Shown: piece by piece, positions 31,983 through 46,900 of the stretch
Layout of the letters: the number at the start of each line of letters is the position of its first letter
How positions within the stretch are numbered: the stretch's first letter is position 1
Assembly: GCA_009602725.1 (NCBI GenBank)
Contig: WELB01000167.1
Span: 172,521-222,707 of the forward strand
Origin: Spirogloea muscicola
Lineage: Eukaryota > Streptophyta > Zygnematophyceae > Spirogloeales > Spirogloeaceae
Direction of reading: 5' to 3'
DNA length: 50,187 nt
Program-made: the position numbers and the translations under genes
The notes under the pieces: model-generated
Database searches by the model: none
The model's input: the letters and a program-made list of their open reading frames with translations, nothing else
Told to the model about the DNA's origin: nothing

Positions 31983-33867
31983 TTAAATTGATCGATGAAG
32001 CCTATACTTGTAGTCAAATGGTACTCCTACACTTGGTTCCCAATTTCCACCTACAACTACATGCACCCTCTCAACTTCACTGCCTCCATATGTGAGTGGA
32101 CAATCTCTCATGCCAACCCAAGTTTCTGAAGCAAAAGTGTCCCTGTCCTCGACTCTGAGAAGCTTCAGTCTAGGGCATGAAGAGAGAAAGCTATGTATGG
32201 CTTGCATGTCAATAGCTTGGCAATCACTTAGTCGCAATTCTTGCAGATGTGGGCTCGCCTTTCCCAAGGTTATGAAGTGATCCTGTAGCACGCTTTGGCA
32301 AGCGAGAATCCTGAACGCTTGGAGTGGACGACATATCTGTGAAGGCCGGAACTCAAGTGCACTGACTCTGAAGAATTCTCCTCTTCCGCAGGTGATACTA
32401 GAGGTGAAAACGAGGCGTGCAACGATGCCAGATTGGGGCACCATGAACCCAAGTCCCAGAAATGACGCACTTGTCCAGTGAGGCAATGACATTCAAGGGG
32501 GCGGAGGGAAAGCTAGGCGGATAGCTCCCCAATGGCACCGACTAGCTTGCAATTCAGTAGGCTCGGTGTCTTCAAAGCAGGACAATAAGCGAGGAGATTC
32601 CAAAAGGATGCTGCATTGATGTGAGATCGGCACAAAGTCAACTCCACAAGCAGCAATGTACTGGGATCACTCTCCAGAAGGTCGGGCCTGATCACAACCT
32701 CCGATGTGGCTCGCAGAAAGAGCTCATGTAGCCGTGGGCATGATGATGCCAAAGTTGCCATGGTGGTGAGGGCACCCTCTCAACAATCGGAGGGTATGCT
32801 CAGATGCAACATCTCCAACTGCGATAAGTGGAGGCTGCCGTTCTCCAGCCAGGATTTACCCCAGCTTCGCTCAAGGTCACACCGCAGCCTCCTCAACCCA
32901 ATGCAACCCCTGCTGATCGCGTAAACTGATTGTACAGAAACTTTGGAGCAACCACGTATGCTGACATCCTGCAGTAGTGAGCACCCGGTAGCCAGTTGCT
33001 GGATGCCAACGTCTGTAATGAACCAGTTAACGAACACGTGAGAAGTACGAAGCTTCGGTAATAGTGTGGCAAGTGACTGCAAGCCTGAGTCAGTAACTGT
33101 AGCCAAGTAAGTCGTAGCGCAGCTTAGCCTGAGCTCTGTGAGGTGCTGGCAACACGTAGCAAGGACTTCAATGTCCCAAACTGCACAACCAATGCAATGA
33201 TACCAATGCTCACCGTATCTGAGGACAACATTGGCAACTGCAATGTTGTGTCGTGAGATGCTAACGGACGGCAAACATGTAGCAAGAGGGGGAGGGCATA
33301 ATACCAGCAGAGTATGAGTTGAAAAGGGAGAGGCTCTCCAGAGCCTTGAAGCTGGCCACGTTCTCGATATTGAAGGGCAAGATGCGTTAAGTCTCGCGCA
33401 GAGTCAGCGATCGTAGCACGTTGCCAAGCGTCTGGAGTGTCCGGAAGGCTTGCCGGAGGTTGTCTTTGTCCTTCTTCATGCACTTTGGGTGCCTCACCAC
33501 GCTGACTCGCAAGTCCGTAAGCGCCGGGATGGCCGTCAAACAGAGAGGTCGTCGTGCGGGACGTAGAGGAACTCGAGGCTGAGGCGCGTCAGGGCCGGGA
33601 AGGCGGCGGCCAGCGCCGGGCTGAGCGGCTGCGCAGGCTCGCCCTGGCCGACAACGCGGCCCGCTCGCTCTTGCAGGGAGACCGCTGTGATCGCGGCTTT
33701 GGCCAGCCGGCGCCAGCGGTGGCAGACGGCCACGATGGCGGCCCAAGCCGCGGGGCCTTCTGAGCAGCGGCGCTCGGATCGGAGGGCGCCGTCCGGCATC
33801 TTGTGGCGGCGCAGGTCAGCACCGCCACCAGGCACAGGTCTGGCAGGTCGTCGATGGTGGCCTCCAT
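31983..33867 (-). pseudogene. F-box / leucine-rich repeat (AMN1-type) gene, probably decayed
   Basis: F-box/LRR proteins are substrate adaptors of SCF ubiquitin ligases. A minus ATG at 33867 opens DDLPDLCLVAVLT, an F-box start. The rest of the F-box (AAIVAVCHRWRRLAKAAI) is in another frame, and PALTRLSLEFLYVPHDDLS then IPALTDLRVSVV needs a second shift. LRR units follow: FKALESLSLF, CCQHLTELRLSC, LATGCSLLQDVSIRGCSKVS, CIGLRRLRC, LSQLEMLHLSI, SSCPRLHELFL, ASPHLQELRLSDCQAID, LSSCPRLKLLRV. An in-frame TAA (33387-33389) and an in-frame TGA (32780-32782) interrupt consecutive LRRs. Two apparent one-base losses plus two stops fit a pseudogene better than missed introns, though sequencing errors in the GC-rich 5' part are possible. 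The N at 33918 lies just upstream of the ATG. Confidence 0.6.
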
Positions 33868-33875
33868 CGTCGCCA

Positions 33876-33953
33876 GCCGCCGCCGCCGCCGCCGCCGCCC
33901 GCCGCCGCCGCGGCCGCNCCGCCGCGGCCGCCGCCGCCGCGCCGGGGAGAGTG
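33876..33953. repeat. GCC/CGG triplet-rich tract with assembly gap
   Basis: GCC triplets run up to and beyond the single N at 33918, in the divergent promoter region between the F-box locus and the CX9C gene. Array length here is not reliable. Confidence 0.75.
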
Positions 33954-34192
33954 CCAGTGCAACTGCGATCATGCAAGCTCGAGGGGAAGAGGCGGAGTTA
34001 GCTTAACGGTAAGTTGGCGCACACTCAACTGCGAACGGGAGCAGTCAGGCTAAGCTCGGGGGTATCAAGGGCCTCCACCCTAAAATCCAGAGCCCCTGCA
34101 GCTGAACCCTAGATCAAGGCCCCCTGTGCCAGTCGTCCCTTGGGGCCCTGCCGCGAGCTGCGGCGCTAGCGGCGGCGGCGGCGGCGGCGGCC

Positions 34193-35657
34193 ATGGCGGA
34201 GGAGACGGTGCTCACGGCGGACGACCTCATGGCGGGCCCGCCGCCTCCGCTGGTGCTCGAGGAGCTCGCTGACGCTGCGCTCGCCGGCCTCGACCTCTGC
34301 AACCACCAGCTGCGCGTGCTCTTCGAGTGTGAGTCGCCCGCCGTCACCCGCCGCCCTGCCGCGGCTCATGCTGCGGGCCTTCCTTGGCCGTGGCACGGCG
34401 CGGCCATGGCCGCTGGCTCCAGCTGCAGTGGCAGGATCGACGGCGGCTGCCAGTACGTATGCGGTCGAGACTTTGCTTTGGCGAGAGCACTTCAGGACGC
34501 CACCAGCGATTCGCCTCTCTATTCCAGCCGGCATTTTAGTGGCAGCTGAGCAGGAGGAGCTGCCATGCCAGGGAAATGCTTGCAAGGATGCGCCATCGCC
34601 TTGCTACGTCTAATGTAGCCTTAAGTACTGGTACCAAGCAGGCCTGCACCGGCACGACATCGAGCCCTTCTGCCAGGAGGAGATTATTCGCTTCCGGCGC
34701 TGCAGCCAACAACGGGTTTGTACATAAAAACCAAGTCCTCATCAGATTCCAACAGACAAGCCATATCATTCAAAAGCTCACATCTCAACTCTTCATTGAC
34801 ATGTTCACGAGACTTATGTTTGACAACGGGATGATCCCGTAAGTGCTAACGCTAGGACATCCTTTGCATTGCTGCTAGGATTGCAATGCTCGCTAATCCA
34901 CCAGCAGACATTATGCTTATCAACTACTCCCATCCCACTTGCTGCAATACTGTAATAACCTGGGCCGCTGGTGTGAAATCGGCAGGACAAGGAGCTCCGG
35001 GAGCGGTTGCTGGGTGCAGAACAGGCGTACAGTGCCAAGCTCAGCAGCGAGGACCGGCGGCAGAGGAGCGAGGAGCTGGAGGCTCTCATCAATCTTCTGG
35101 ATAGGTGCACAATTCACGCACTTTGTTATAGCCGTGACCGCCTGCTCCAAAGAGCACTCAGCCCTCCACCCTGCAGTCATGAGCACTGTACGAAGCTCAC
35201 GGCTGCTGTCACAGGCGACTCATACTGGCAACTGGCATGGAGGGCATGGCGGGCTTCAAGCAGCGTTGGCAACTCAACGGCCAGCTGCACGACGCAAGGT
35301 GCGACTTACTGCGAGCTTCGCAAGCAGGCTGCTGACGCACACTGGCGACAAGTCACAGAATTATACCAGCTTCCCAAGTATGTTGACAACAGGTGGCCGA
35401 GGGTCACCACAGGACAAGGACAAGCTCATAGGGCCACCAGAAAACAAGGACAAGCTAATAGGGGCTAGCCTACAGGTATTGATGAACAAGACACACGGCC
35501 AACACTTACAGGCTGTGTCTGTCTGCGTGCTCCCAGGTCGCGGCTGCAGGTGTTGAAAGACGTAGATAAGGCCGCTATTGCCACCACTGCTACTGCTGCT
35601 CCGCATGCAGGCGAGACGTCAAGGCGTCGGCAGTGGTGGCAGCCTTGGACTACTTGA
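34193..35657 (+). CDS. Small twin-CX9C (CHCH-like) protein
   Basis: I do not recognise the exact family. Exon 1 starts at 34193 (MAEETVLTADDLMAGPPPPL), gives LCNHQLRVLFE and stops at a strong donor GTGAGT near 34330; the split codon starts with T, as expected for Cys. Exon 2 (to 34715) gives YWYQAGLHRHDIEPF then CQEEIIRFRRC. Exon 3 is 34986-35104 (DKELRERLLGAEQAYSAKL, then EELEALINLLDR, coiled-coil-like). Exon 4 is 35537-35657 (RLQVLKDVDKA and TGA). Together this gives C-X9-C, a loop and C-X9-C, the pattern of proteins oxidised by Mia40 in the mitochondrial intermembrane space or of respiratory-chain subunits. The exon 1-2 acceptor is unresolved: AG at 34617 or at 34625 does not give the ideal phase. 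Function is unknown. Confidence 0.55.
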
Positions 35658-36054
35658 TGCAAGGCAGTTCGATGTCTATTGCGGAGCTGCTGGCAACTCT
35701 GAGCAGTCGCCGGCTGCATCACAGCAAAACGGCCGCCTGTCATTATCAAGGACAGAATGACCAGCGCATATCGATCAGGCAGAACCCTTGCACTACTTCC
35801 TCTACGCAGGATGCCTTTCTTTGAATAGTTGGAGCACTTGAACACCAAGCAACCCATCCACTGCAGCGGCTGCCCAGCAGCCACCAAAGGCAAAGTGGCT
35901 AGCCAAAAGGATGCACAGCTCAACGTGGCAGTTATGAAGCAAACCTGGCGTGTGCAGCTGCAAAGCCGACGATGGTAGTAGCTTTAGCCAAGCCGGCTTC
36001 TTCTCAAGGCTCTGTTGCGGCAGGCAGTGCAGCAAAAACTCCCCACTGGCCAGC

Positions 36055-37399
36055 TCAGAAGCCCAAGAAGTGGTCAATAGCTGCGGCGTAGTTGCCGGCC
36101 TCGGCAGGTGGGTATGGCTGGAGCACCGCGTCGTCCATGGCCTCAAGGGCCTCAACCAGCGTGGCAGGGCTGGCGCAGGCGCAGTGGCCGCGCGCTGCAA
36201 GCTCATCAGCAAGTTCTCTCTGGTGGTTGTCCATCAGCGCCTCGTTCACGACGACGAGCAGCCGCTTGCCTGCTCGCAGAGCCTCAAAGATGCTGCCAGA
36301 TCCTGCCGGGGACCACAAGGAAGATGTAAGTCAATGCTTGAGCTGAAGCAGATGTACTGCCATTATCTGCTGCAGTTGATGCCACATTACAAGCGCTGAT
36401 GTGATTGCTGTGGTTGTGTAGTGCAAAAGAAGACTTGCTGCTGTTGTCTCAGCGCTTGTTGCAGTCAGATCCATTGAGTGATGCTTAGGCAGGCCGAGAC
36501 GTTGGCCAGAATAATTGAGGAAGGCTCACCAGCGTGGCTGATGACAAGATCGGCCGCCACCATGAGCTCGTGCAGCGAGGGCGCGAATGCGAAGTGCTCA
36601 ACAATGAGGTCGATGGCGTCCTCTTTTCCAACCTGCATCACGACCATCAGTCAGCATTTTCCGACGATGAGATGACTTGTCTGACACAGTCTGTTGAGCA
36701 GCAGGCGAAGACGCAGCTGCAGCTTTGAGATAGAGCAAGCCACGGCGTCTGCACTGTGAGCCAGTATGACCAAGCCGCAGCTGCAGGGTGCCCCACCGTA
36801 CTAAGCATCAAGACACATAGGCATGAGGACTGGATGTACTACACTCCTGCTGTGCTGCATATCCAGTGGCCCCCATTTGAGCTTGCGGGTAGCTACTGAG
36901 CACTCAGAGATTGATAGAGACTGATTGCACGAGGGGTCAGCACTTACGTCCTAAAATCTGTGACTCGTTGGATTTACTAGGTCTTGATACTTAGGGTACT
37001 GGTTTGGGGTTGGTGTTGACATCAACCACGTGTCTCCTCACCACCGCTCCACTTTCCCACAGCCAGATGAAGCATGCTGAAGGCTCCAATGGCGGCTCGG
37101 GCAAGCTCGCTGATAGGGAGAGCCGCTAGCGGGGTCTGCATCCATCGTGATATTGGGTTGGCAGTGCGAACCTGCTGTACAACAGCGTTGGGGACGAATG
37201 TGCCAGAGCCAGTCTGCAGCGTGAGCCGGGAGAAGCCGCGCGCCGCCAGCGCCCGCCGGAAGGCCGGCGCAGTCGCCGCCCGCACGAGCGCGTCAAAGGA
37301 CGTCGTCCCCACGGTGACGAAGGCTGCTAGGCCGCTGGCTCCCGGCGGCGGCAATGCCGTAAGCGACGGCTTCTCCCTGCTGTCCACCGCCTGCGTCAT
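36055..37399 (-). CDS. ALG13: UDP-GlcNAc transferase subunit ALG13
   Basis: ALG13 is the cytosolic catalytic subunit that joins membrane protein ALG14 at the ER and adds the second GlcNAc to dolichol-PP-GlcNAc in N-glycan assembly. Three minus exons join in phase: 37399-37172, 36632-36530 and 36302-36055 (TGA). Exon 1 has the family start AFVTVGTTSFDALV and LTLQTGSGTFVP. Exon 2 has FAFAPSLHELMVAADLVISH. Exon 3 has AGSGSIFEALRAGKRLLVVV, NEALMDNHQRELADEL and ends YAAAIDHFLGF. The length with the ATG at 37399 is 192 residues, near the usual 165-200. The same frame stays open to an upstream ATG at 37588, which would add 63 residues; I prefer the shorter form because it fits the family. It is a single-domain form without fusion. 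Confidence 0.9.
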
Positions 37400-37588
37400 C
37401 TCCGGCGGCTTGTGCGGCGCCTGAAGCTCGCGCGGCAGCCCCGGCGGCGCGGGCGCCACGGTCGCCGCCGCCGCCTCCCGCGGCGCCAGTCGCGGGCGAG
37501 ACTTCTCGATTAGACCGGCTTCCCTCGGAGTTAGCAGCGTAAAGAGAGATGTGTTAAGAGTAATATAACGGCACCGAGAACAGGCCAA

Positions 37589-38012
37589 AAGCCCGCCCCG
37601 ACGGCCCGTCGCCGTCGGCGGCGGGCTTGCCCTACGCCTGGTGAGCTGCCTGTCTAACTCGGACTGAGCTACACTTTAGCGGTGACTCAGCTGAGCAGCT
37701 CTCTGAAGGCCCACATTGCCACACAGGAAGATATCGGGAAGTAACCGCTGGTTTCGCTCCCGAGATTGAGCCCCGTCGGGAGCCGACGGACACGAACCTT
37801 CGCGGCGTCGGTTGGAGTGACACGTCTCCGGGCGGGGCCATTAGGAGGGGGGGCGACGTGGCCGCCTGCGGGGTGGCCGCGGGGGCCCGGTAAGAAGCTA
37901 CGATATGCCGGCCCCTTAGCCGCTGAGGGCGCCGCGCGGCCCCCCGAGCCCTGGTCACAGCTACTTACTCCGAGGACCCCTCCCACCGGGACCTTAACTC
38001 TCTGCGCCTCTC
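37589..38012. other. Region between ALG13 and FtsH up to the N gap
   Basis: It should contain the ALG13 promoter and perhaps the FtsH promoter. The frame of FtsH exon 1 stays open leftward across the gap but has no ATG before it. The very GC-rich sequence at 37800-38012 matches nothing I know and may not be contiguous with the FtsH gene. Confidence 0.4.
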
Positions 38013-38013
38013 N

Positions 38014-41968
<3,955 letters not shown>

Positions 41969-43362
41969 ACTGGATGGATGCCAGCCTAGTCAGTCACCTT
42001 GTCATTGCTGCCACTCTGTTCCCAATTGCCCTGCTGCGCTAGCCTAGACATGCTATTTGCATGACAGTGCGGAGCTTGCACGCTCTTGCGTGTATTGGAC
42101 CAGCGTGACTACAGTCTACACAAAGAAATCCTCTTTGTGGGCCTTCTATCTCTGGCCTTCTGGCCTTCTATCTCACCTCATAGCATTGGTACATCTCGCT
42201 CTTAGAGGAATGTACAAGTATCTGAGTCTGAGCTTTCAATGGCATATGTATAACAACTGCTTTTATGGCTCTTGCTACAGCTTCACATAGTCACATGTGC
42301 ACCAACGCCCTTGTCTCTAGCCTGCTCGTTGGTGCTGCATATATCTGCACTTCATGAGAGGCTTGTGTGTGGGGGGAGGGAGGGGAAGGGATTGCTCTGT
42401 TTACGTTGTCATGAATAAACTTGTGTGGCCTAGTGGTTGTGATATATTATGCAGGGTGGTCGTCGATGCTCTGAGCAATTTGTTAACGCCTGCACAGATA
42501 CATGCACTTGCCAGATGAGCTTATGCCAGCTCTTGTCACACACAGCAGGGGGCCTTTGCGCTCTGCACAAGCAGCCCCTTGTTACTCCTCAAATCTAATG
42601 CTGTCCCTGATGTTATGCTCACTGCTTGGCACTTAGTTGCTTGTGCTCGCACTCTCATTTGCATCTGGAAACATTAGCACGCACAGTCGTCCAGTAAGGA
42701 GCGCACTTTCCAATCAAGTAGTGGGGACTTGCCTGAGTTTGTAGCCACTAAGGGCCATAGGAGTTGTCATGGCTACTAGTGTCATGAGAGCTCTCATGGC
42801 CTGCTAAAGTTTCGTATTGGGTTGCCTAGTAAGGGATTGCTGAGCAGTCAGAAAGTACTTGGTATCCTGCATGGTATCTGCTAGTGAACTTTTGAACGTG
42901 GTCAATCTTCTGAGCGCTGCCCTCCACAGCCCTCGCCACTTTGGAGGAGCTGCTACTGCTTACGGACATGGAAATAAGACAAGGTACATATGTGGGCGGT
43001 TGAGCGTGGGAGCAAGAGTGAGTGAGGTCCTCGTAAACGAAAGCGGCTGCTGATATCAAACGACAGGGTGACTCCCTTCCGGCTGCTAGAGTTTTGCGAA
43101 CTGCCTAGAATTAATGTGTGGCAATCTGTAGTAGTTGCTTGCTTTGCTTTCCTGAACGGTTTGTGCTTTCGTGCCCCTTTGAAGAATCTTTCTCTTTATA
43201 CCTTGTCTTGATCTTTGGCTAGCCTTTCACAGCCATTACCTCCTGCTAGAAGAGCTGCTCTATTCAGCTGGTGACAGCTTTCCCATGATCGGTGGTTGTT
43301 TTCTAAAATGCTGAGGAGGTTCTGTACATAAATGAGACAGAGAAGGCGCACGGTGCGCATGA
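41969..43362. other. Intergenic, FtsH to the decarboxylase-family gene
   Basis: No gene is recognised. The left part is the FtsH 3' region. A weak retrotransposon tail remnant (GGCTAGCCTTTCACAGCC followed by ATTACC) lies at about 43215-43245. Confidence 0.4.
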
Positions 43363-43470
43363 CATGAAAGGGAGGTCAAATTATGCCAATACCTTATTCA
43401 GGCAAACATCAGTGCAAAACTCAAGGCTACATGATTCGAAGCACTGTGCTAAGGTGGCTAAGGTAACAGT
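43363..43470 (+). repeat. Dispersed repeat, copy B
   Basis: This is the partner of 30271-30385, with shared blocks CATGAAA, GGGAGG, TATTCAGGCA, AAGGCTACAT and CTAAGGTGGC. It lies about 120 bases from a retrotransposon tail remnant. Confidence 0.6.
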
Positions 43471-43983
43471 GTGACGTCAGTACCCACAGGTGTAGCACAT
43501 AATAGAAGCATCCCAGGGCTGACCTCCGGGATCACGAGTTCTCTGACTCCATAACCCGTGAAGTTCAGCTGACCAGCCCAGCCAGACTTTCCTTGTCAAG
43601 CACTCCAAGCCTGACCATTGTGACGCTTCTGTAGCCAAAGTGGCCTCAGGAACGGCCGCGGTCAGGCTCGTGCGGCAACACCGCAGGAATCAGAGCTTGT
43701 GCGCTGCGCTTGCCGCTGCTTCTGATTGGAGCCATGTAAGTTGTGCACTCTGCGCAGCCTGCTGCTGCCGCCGCCAGCGAAAGCAGCAGATCCTTGCAGT
43801 CTGCCTGCCAATCTTGCACCAAGCTCAGACCCAGCGCAAGCGAGGGCTGTGACGCCCGCTCATCATTGCAAGGGCCAGCTCCTATTGCATTGGTGCAGCT
43901 TGCCGACGCCGCTGTGATGGAGGCGTGTCTCCAGGGGCGAGGCAGCAGCAGCAGCAGCGGCGGCGAAGGCTGTGGGAGCCGAC

Positions 43984-46900
43984 ATGCAGCTGCTGGACCC
44001 CGAGGAGTTCCGGGCAGCGGCGCACCGCATGGTCGACTTCATTGCCGATTACTACGCCGCCGTCGAGCACTACCCCGTGCGCAGCCAAGTGGAGGTGGGT
44101 GCGCTGCCGCCGAACCCACATGCCCGCCTCCCCTGGTCGGAGCTCGGACTCCGCCTGCAGCGGCCTCCATGGAGTAGCTACAGCAGATTAGCGTTTCCAC
44201 TAGGAAGCGATCGAGGGCCTCATTGCTAATATATCAGAGGCAGTCGCTGTTGCAAGCATGCCTTCCCATTTTGTTTTCCGCAGCTGTGCCTGCTCGGAGC
44301 TGCCTGAGAGGGCTGCTAGCTGGAGACTCAGGAGTCGCATGCAGCTGCCATGCCGCCAAGACCGAGATTCATAGCCTCAATCCTTGGCTGATATTCTGGA
44401 TCACAGCCCGGCTACTTGAAGCCCCTCCTGCCGAATGAAGCCCCCGACACGCCGGAGCCCCTGGAGCGTGTCCTGCAAGGTCCACATCAATTCCCCAACT
44501 ATGGCTGGGACTCTCCCTTGAGCACAGTGACACCTTGCGGAGGTTGCAGCTGCTGTTAGTCAGCCCACTGCGGCCTACAAAAAGACGCTGTCATGTGGGA
44601 GCTGCTAGCCTTGCGAACTCTGGGCACTTCTGCTGCTAACCATTGCTGGGGTCAGCATTCTTGGGTTGGGTTCTGCCTAAAAGGTTGATCGTAGAGTCTA
44701 GTGCAAGAAATGAAAACAACAATGACGAAGGCAGAGGATTTGTGCGTGTGCTGGTTGCAGCCTCAGTCACTGTTGCAGCTGCTCACGCTTGCTGCCCTTG
44801 TGTGGTCGAGCTTTGATACATCCGCAGATGTACAGAGCAAGATCATGCCAGGCATCACACACTGGCAGAGCCCGAGCTTCTTCGCTTACTTTCCTGCCAA
44901 CAGCAGCACGGCAGGCTTCCTGGGGGACATGCTCTCAGGCGCACTCAACGTCGTCGGTTTCTCCTGGATCGGCTCACCCGCCGCCACCGAGCTCGAGACC
45001 ATCGTGCTCGACTGGCTTGCCAAGCTCCTGCAGCTGCCGCCCGCCTTCCTGAGCAGCAGTGAGTTCCACCCATCCTACTGCCTTGACTTAGTCTAACTTT
45101 GCCCTGCACTTGGCTGACTGGCCTCGCCATCTCCTTACCAAGGCTCCTCATTAGACATCTTACCATGTGTGCCACTTGAAGCAGACTGTTGACCTTGATG
45201 ATCTAGTTGGGAAGCCTAACTTCCTTGACCGTCCATTGCTTATGTAATGTGCTTTGAGATGGGTGCTCTGTGCAGGCGGGACAGGGGGCGGCGTCATCCA
45301 GGGCACGGCCAGTGAGGCAGTCCTGGTCGCAATGCTGGCGGCAAGGGAGCGCGCTATCCGGCGCTTGACTGCCAACGGGGCCCTCTCGCATGCAGAAGCG
45401 CTCGGCAAGCTTGTGGCGTACACCTCCAACCAGGCCCACACCTGTGTGCAGAAGGCCTGCCAGGTTTCCATATAAGAGGCCTTCGCCTGTATATATGTAC
45501 TGCTTGACTCTGCCAGCACGGTGCTAGAGTCATTGCCGCTAATGTTGCTATGGATAGACTACCGGCCTTCTTATCATTTGCAAGCTGCAGATCGCTGCAA
45601 TTGACCTCAGGAACTTCCGGGTGATCCCTGCGGACTCCTCCACAAGTTATGCAGTCAGACCAGAGTTGGTAGCGGAGCAGATTGCTGCTGATGTGGAATC
45701 TGGCCTTGAGCCATTCTTCCTCTGTGCTTCAGTGAGTCTTCAGTGACGGTCTGTCAAGATTGACTTTAGGTGGAGTTAGTAGTGACCTAAATACGGCCAT
45801 TGTGCCTCTGTGAGTCCTCACGCCCATGTAAGAGGAGCTTGCAGTCGCTGGAAGCTGTGCACAACCTACTTGATTGTCTCAAGCACAACATGGTCGTGAA
45901 AAGTGAGTCAAAGGCAAGAAGCTTAACATCCAGTGCTTGAGCTGCGAGCTGCACTGAGTGATGCATTCCTTTACACAACCTCACGCCTTGTGTGACCAGG
46001 TTGGGAGCACATCGTCGACCGCAGTGGACCCCGTGGCCGAGCTTGGAGACATCGCACAGGTGTGCTCAGATTAAGAAGGGCGCATCCTGCTTGATCAGAC
46101 TTGCCTCAATTTCCCCGCAGCTCTGCTCAAGGCTTGAGGCTGTGTAACAGCTTAGAGGTCTAAGAAGAGATTCTACGTGCTTGTCTGATACAGACAGTAC
46201 TGCATTATCTTGACTTGCAGAAGCACGGGCTGTGGTTACATGTGGATGCCGCATATGCGGGCGCGGCGGCAATCTGCCCCGAGTTCCGTCCGTACCTGGA
46301 CGGCGTGGACAGAGCCGACTCGTTCGCATTCAATGCCCACAAGTGGCTCCTCACCAACTTCGACTGCTCCGTACTGTATGTCAAGGTATGGCTGGCTGTG
46401 TGGCAACAAGGACCACCAATGACATGTCTATGTACAGCCCTGACACTCTTCTGACTTGGCAGCTCGCTAAGATCTAGACATCATCAAGAGGCTGGAGATA
46501 ATCCTACAGTATAGTGTAGCAAAGTGCCCTGCAACAAGGTATCAAAGATAGAACCCTTTCTTGATCTCTGTCTCGTCAAGCAGGACTCGGGATCTCTGGT
46601 GACTGCCCTGTCCTGCCAGGCCGAATTCTTCAAAAACAAGGTGCACATGCATGGAGACAATACATCAGTGCATGATCATAGATCCACTCATTTGGAAGTG
46701 TCCGTCAGATGACAGAGAATGTGCGTATTAGTCCATTTGCTAGTAGCCTCATATCAAGCAGAAGCTTATCCTTTTGGTAGATGCCTTACACTCCCTCACA
46801 TCAGTTGGTAGCATACTGCATCACCTGTAGACTTGCAGCTGCTGAAACATGGGTTTGATGACCTTGTAATCGGAAAATGAAGAGCAGGCTTCAGATGGCC

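Noticed and set aside
32780-32782. In-frame TGA as a selenocysteine codon or a changed genetic code
   Set aside because: Other genes in the window use TGA as stop, no LRR selenoprotein is known to me, and the same locus has a TAA and frameshifts. Pseudogene decay explains it better.
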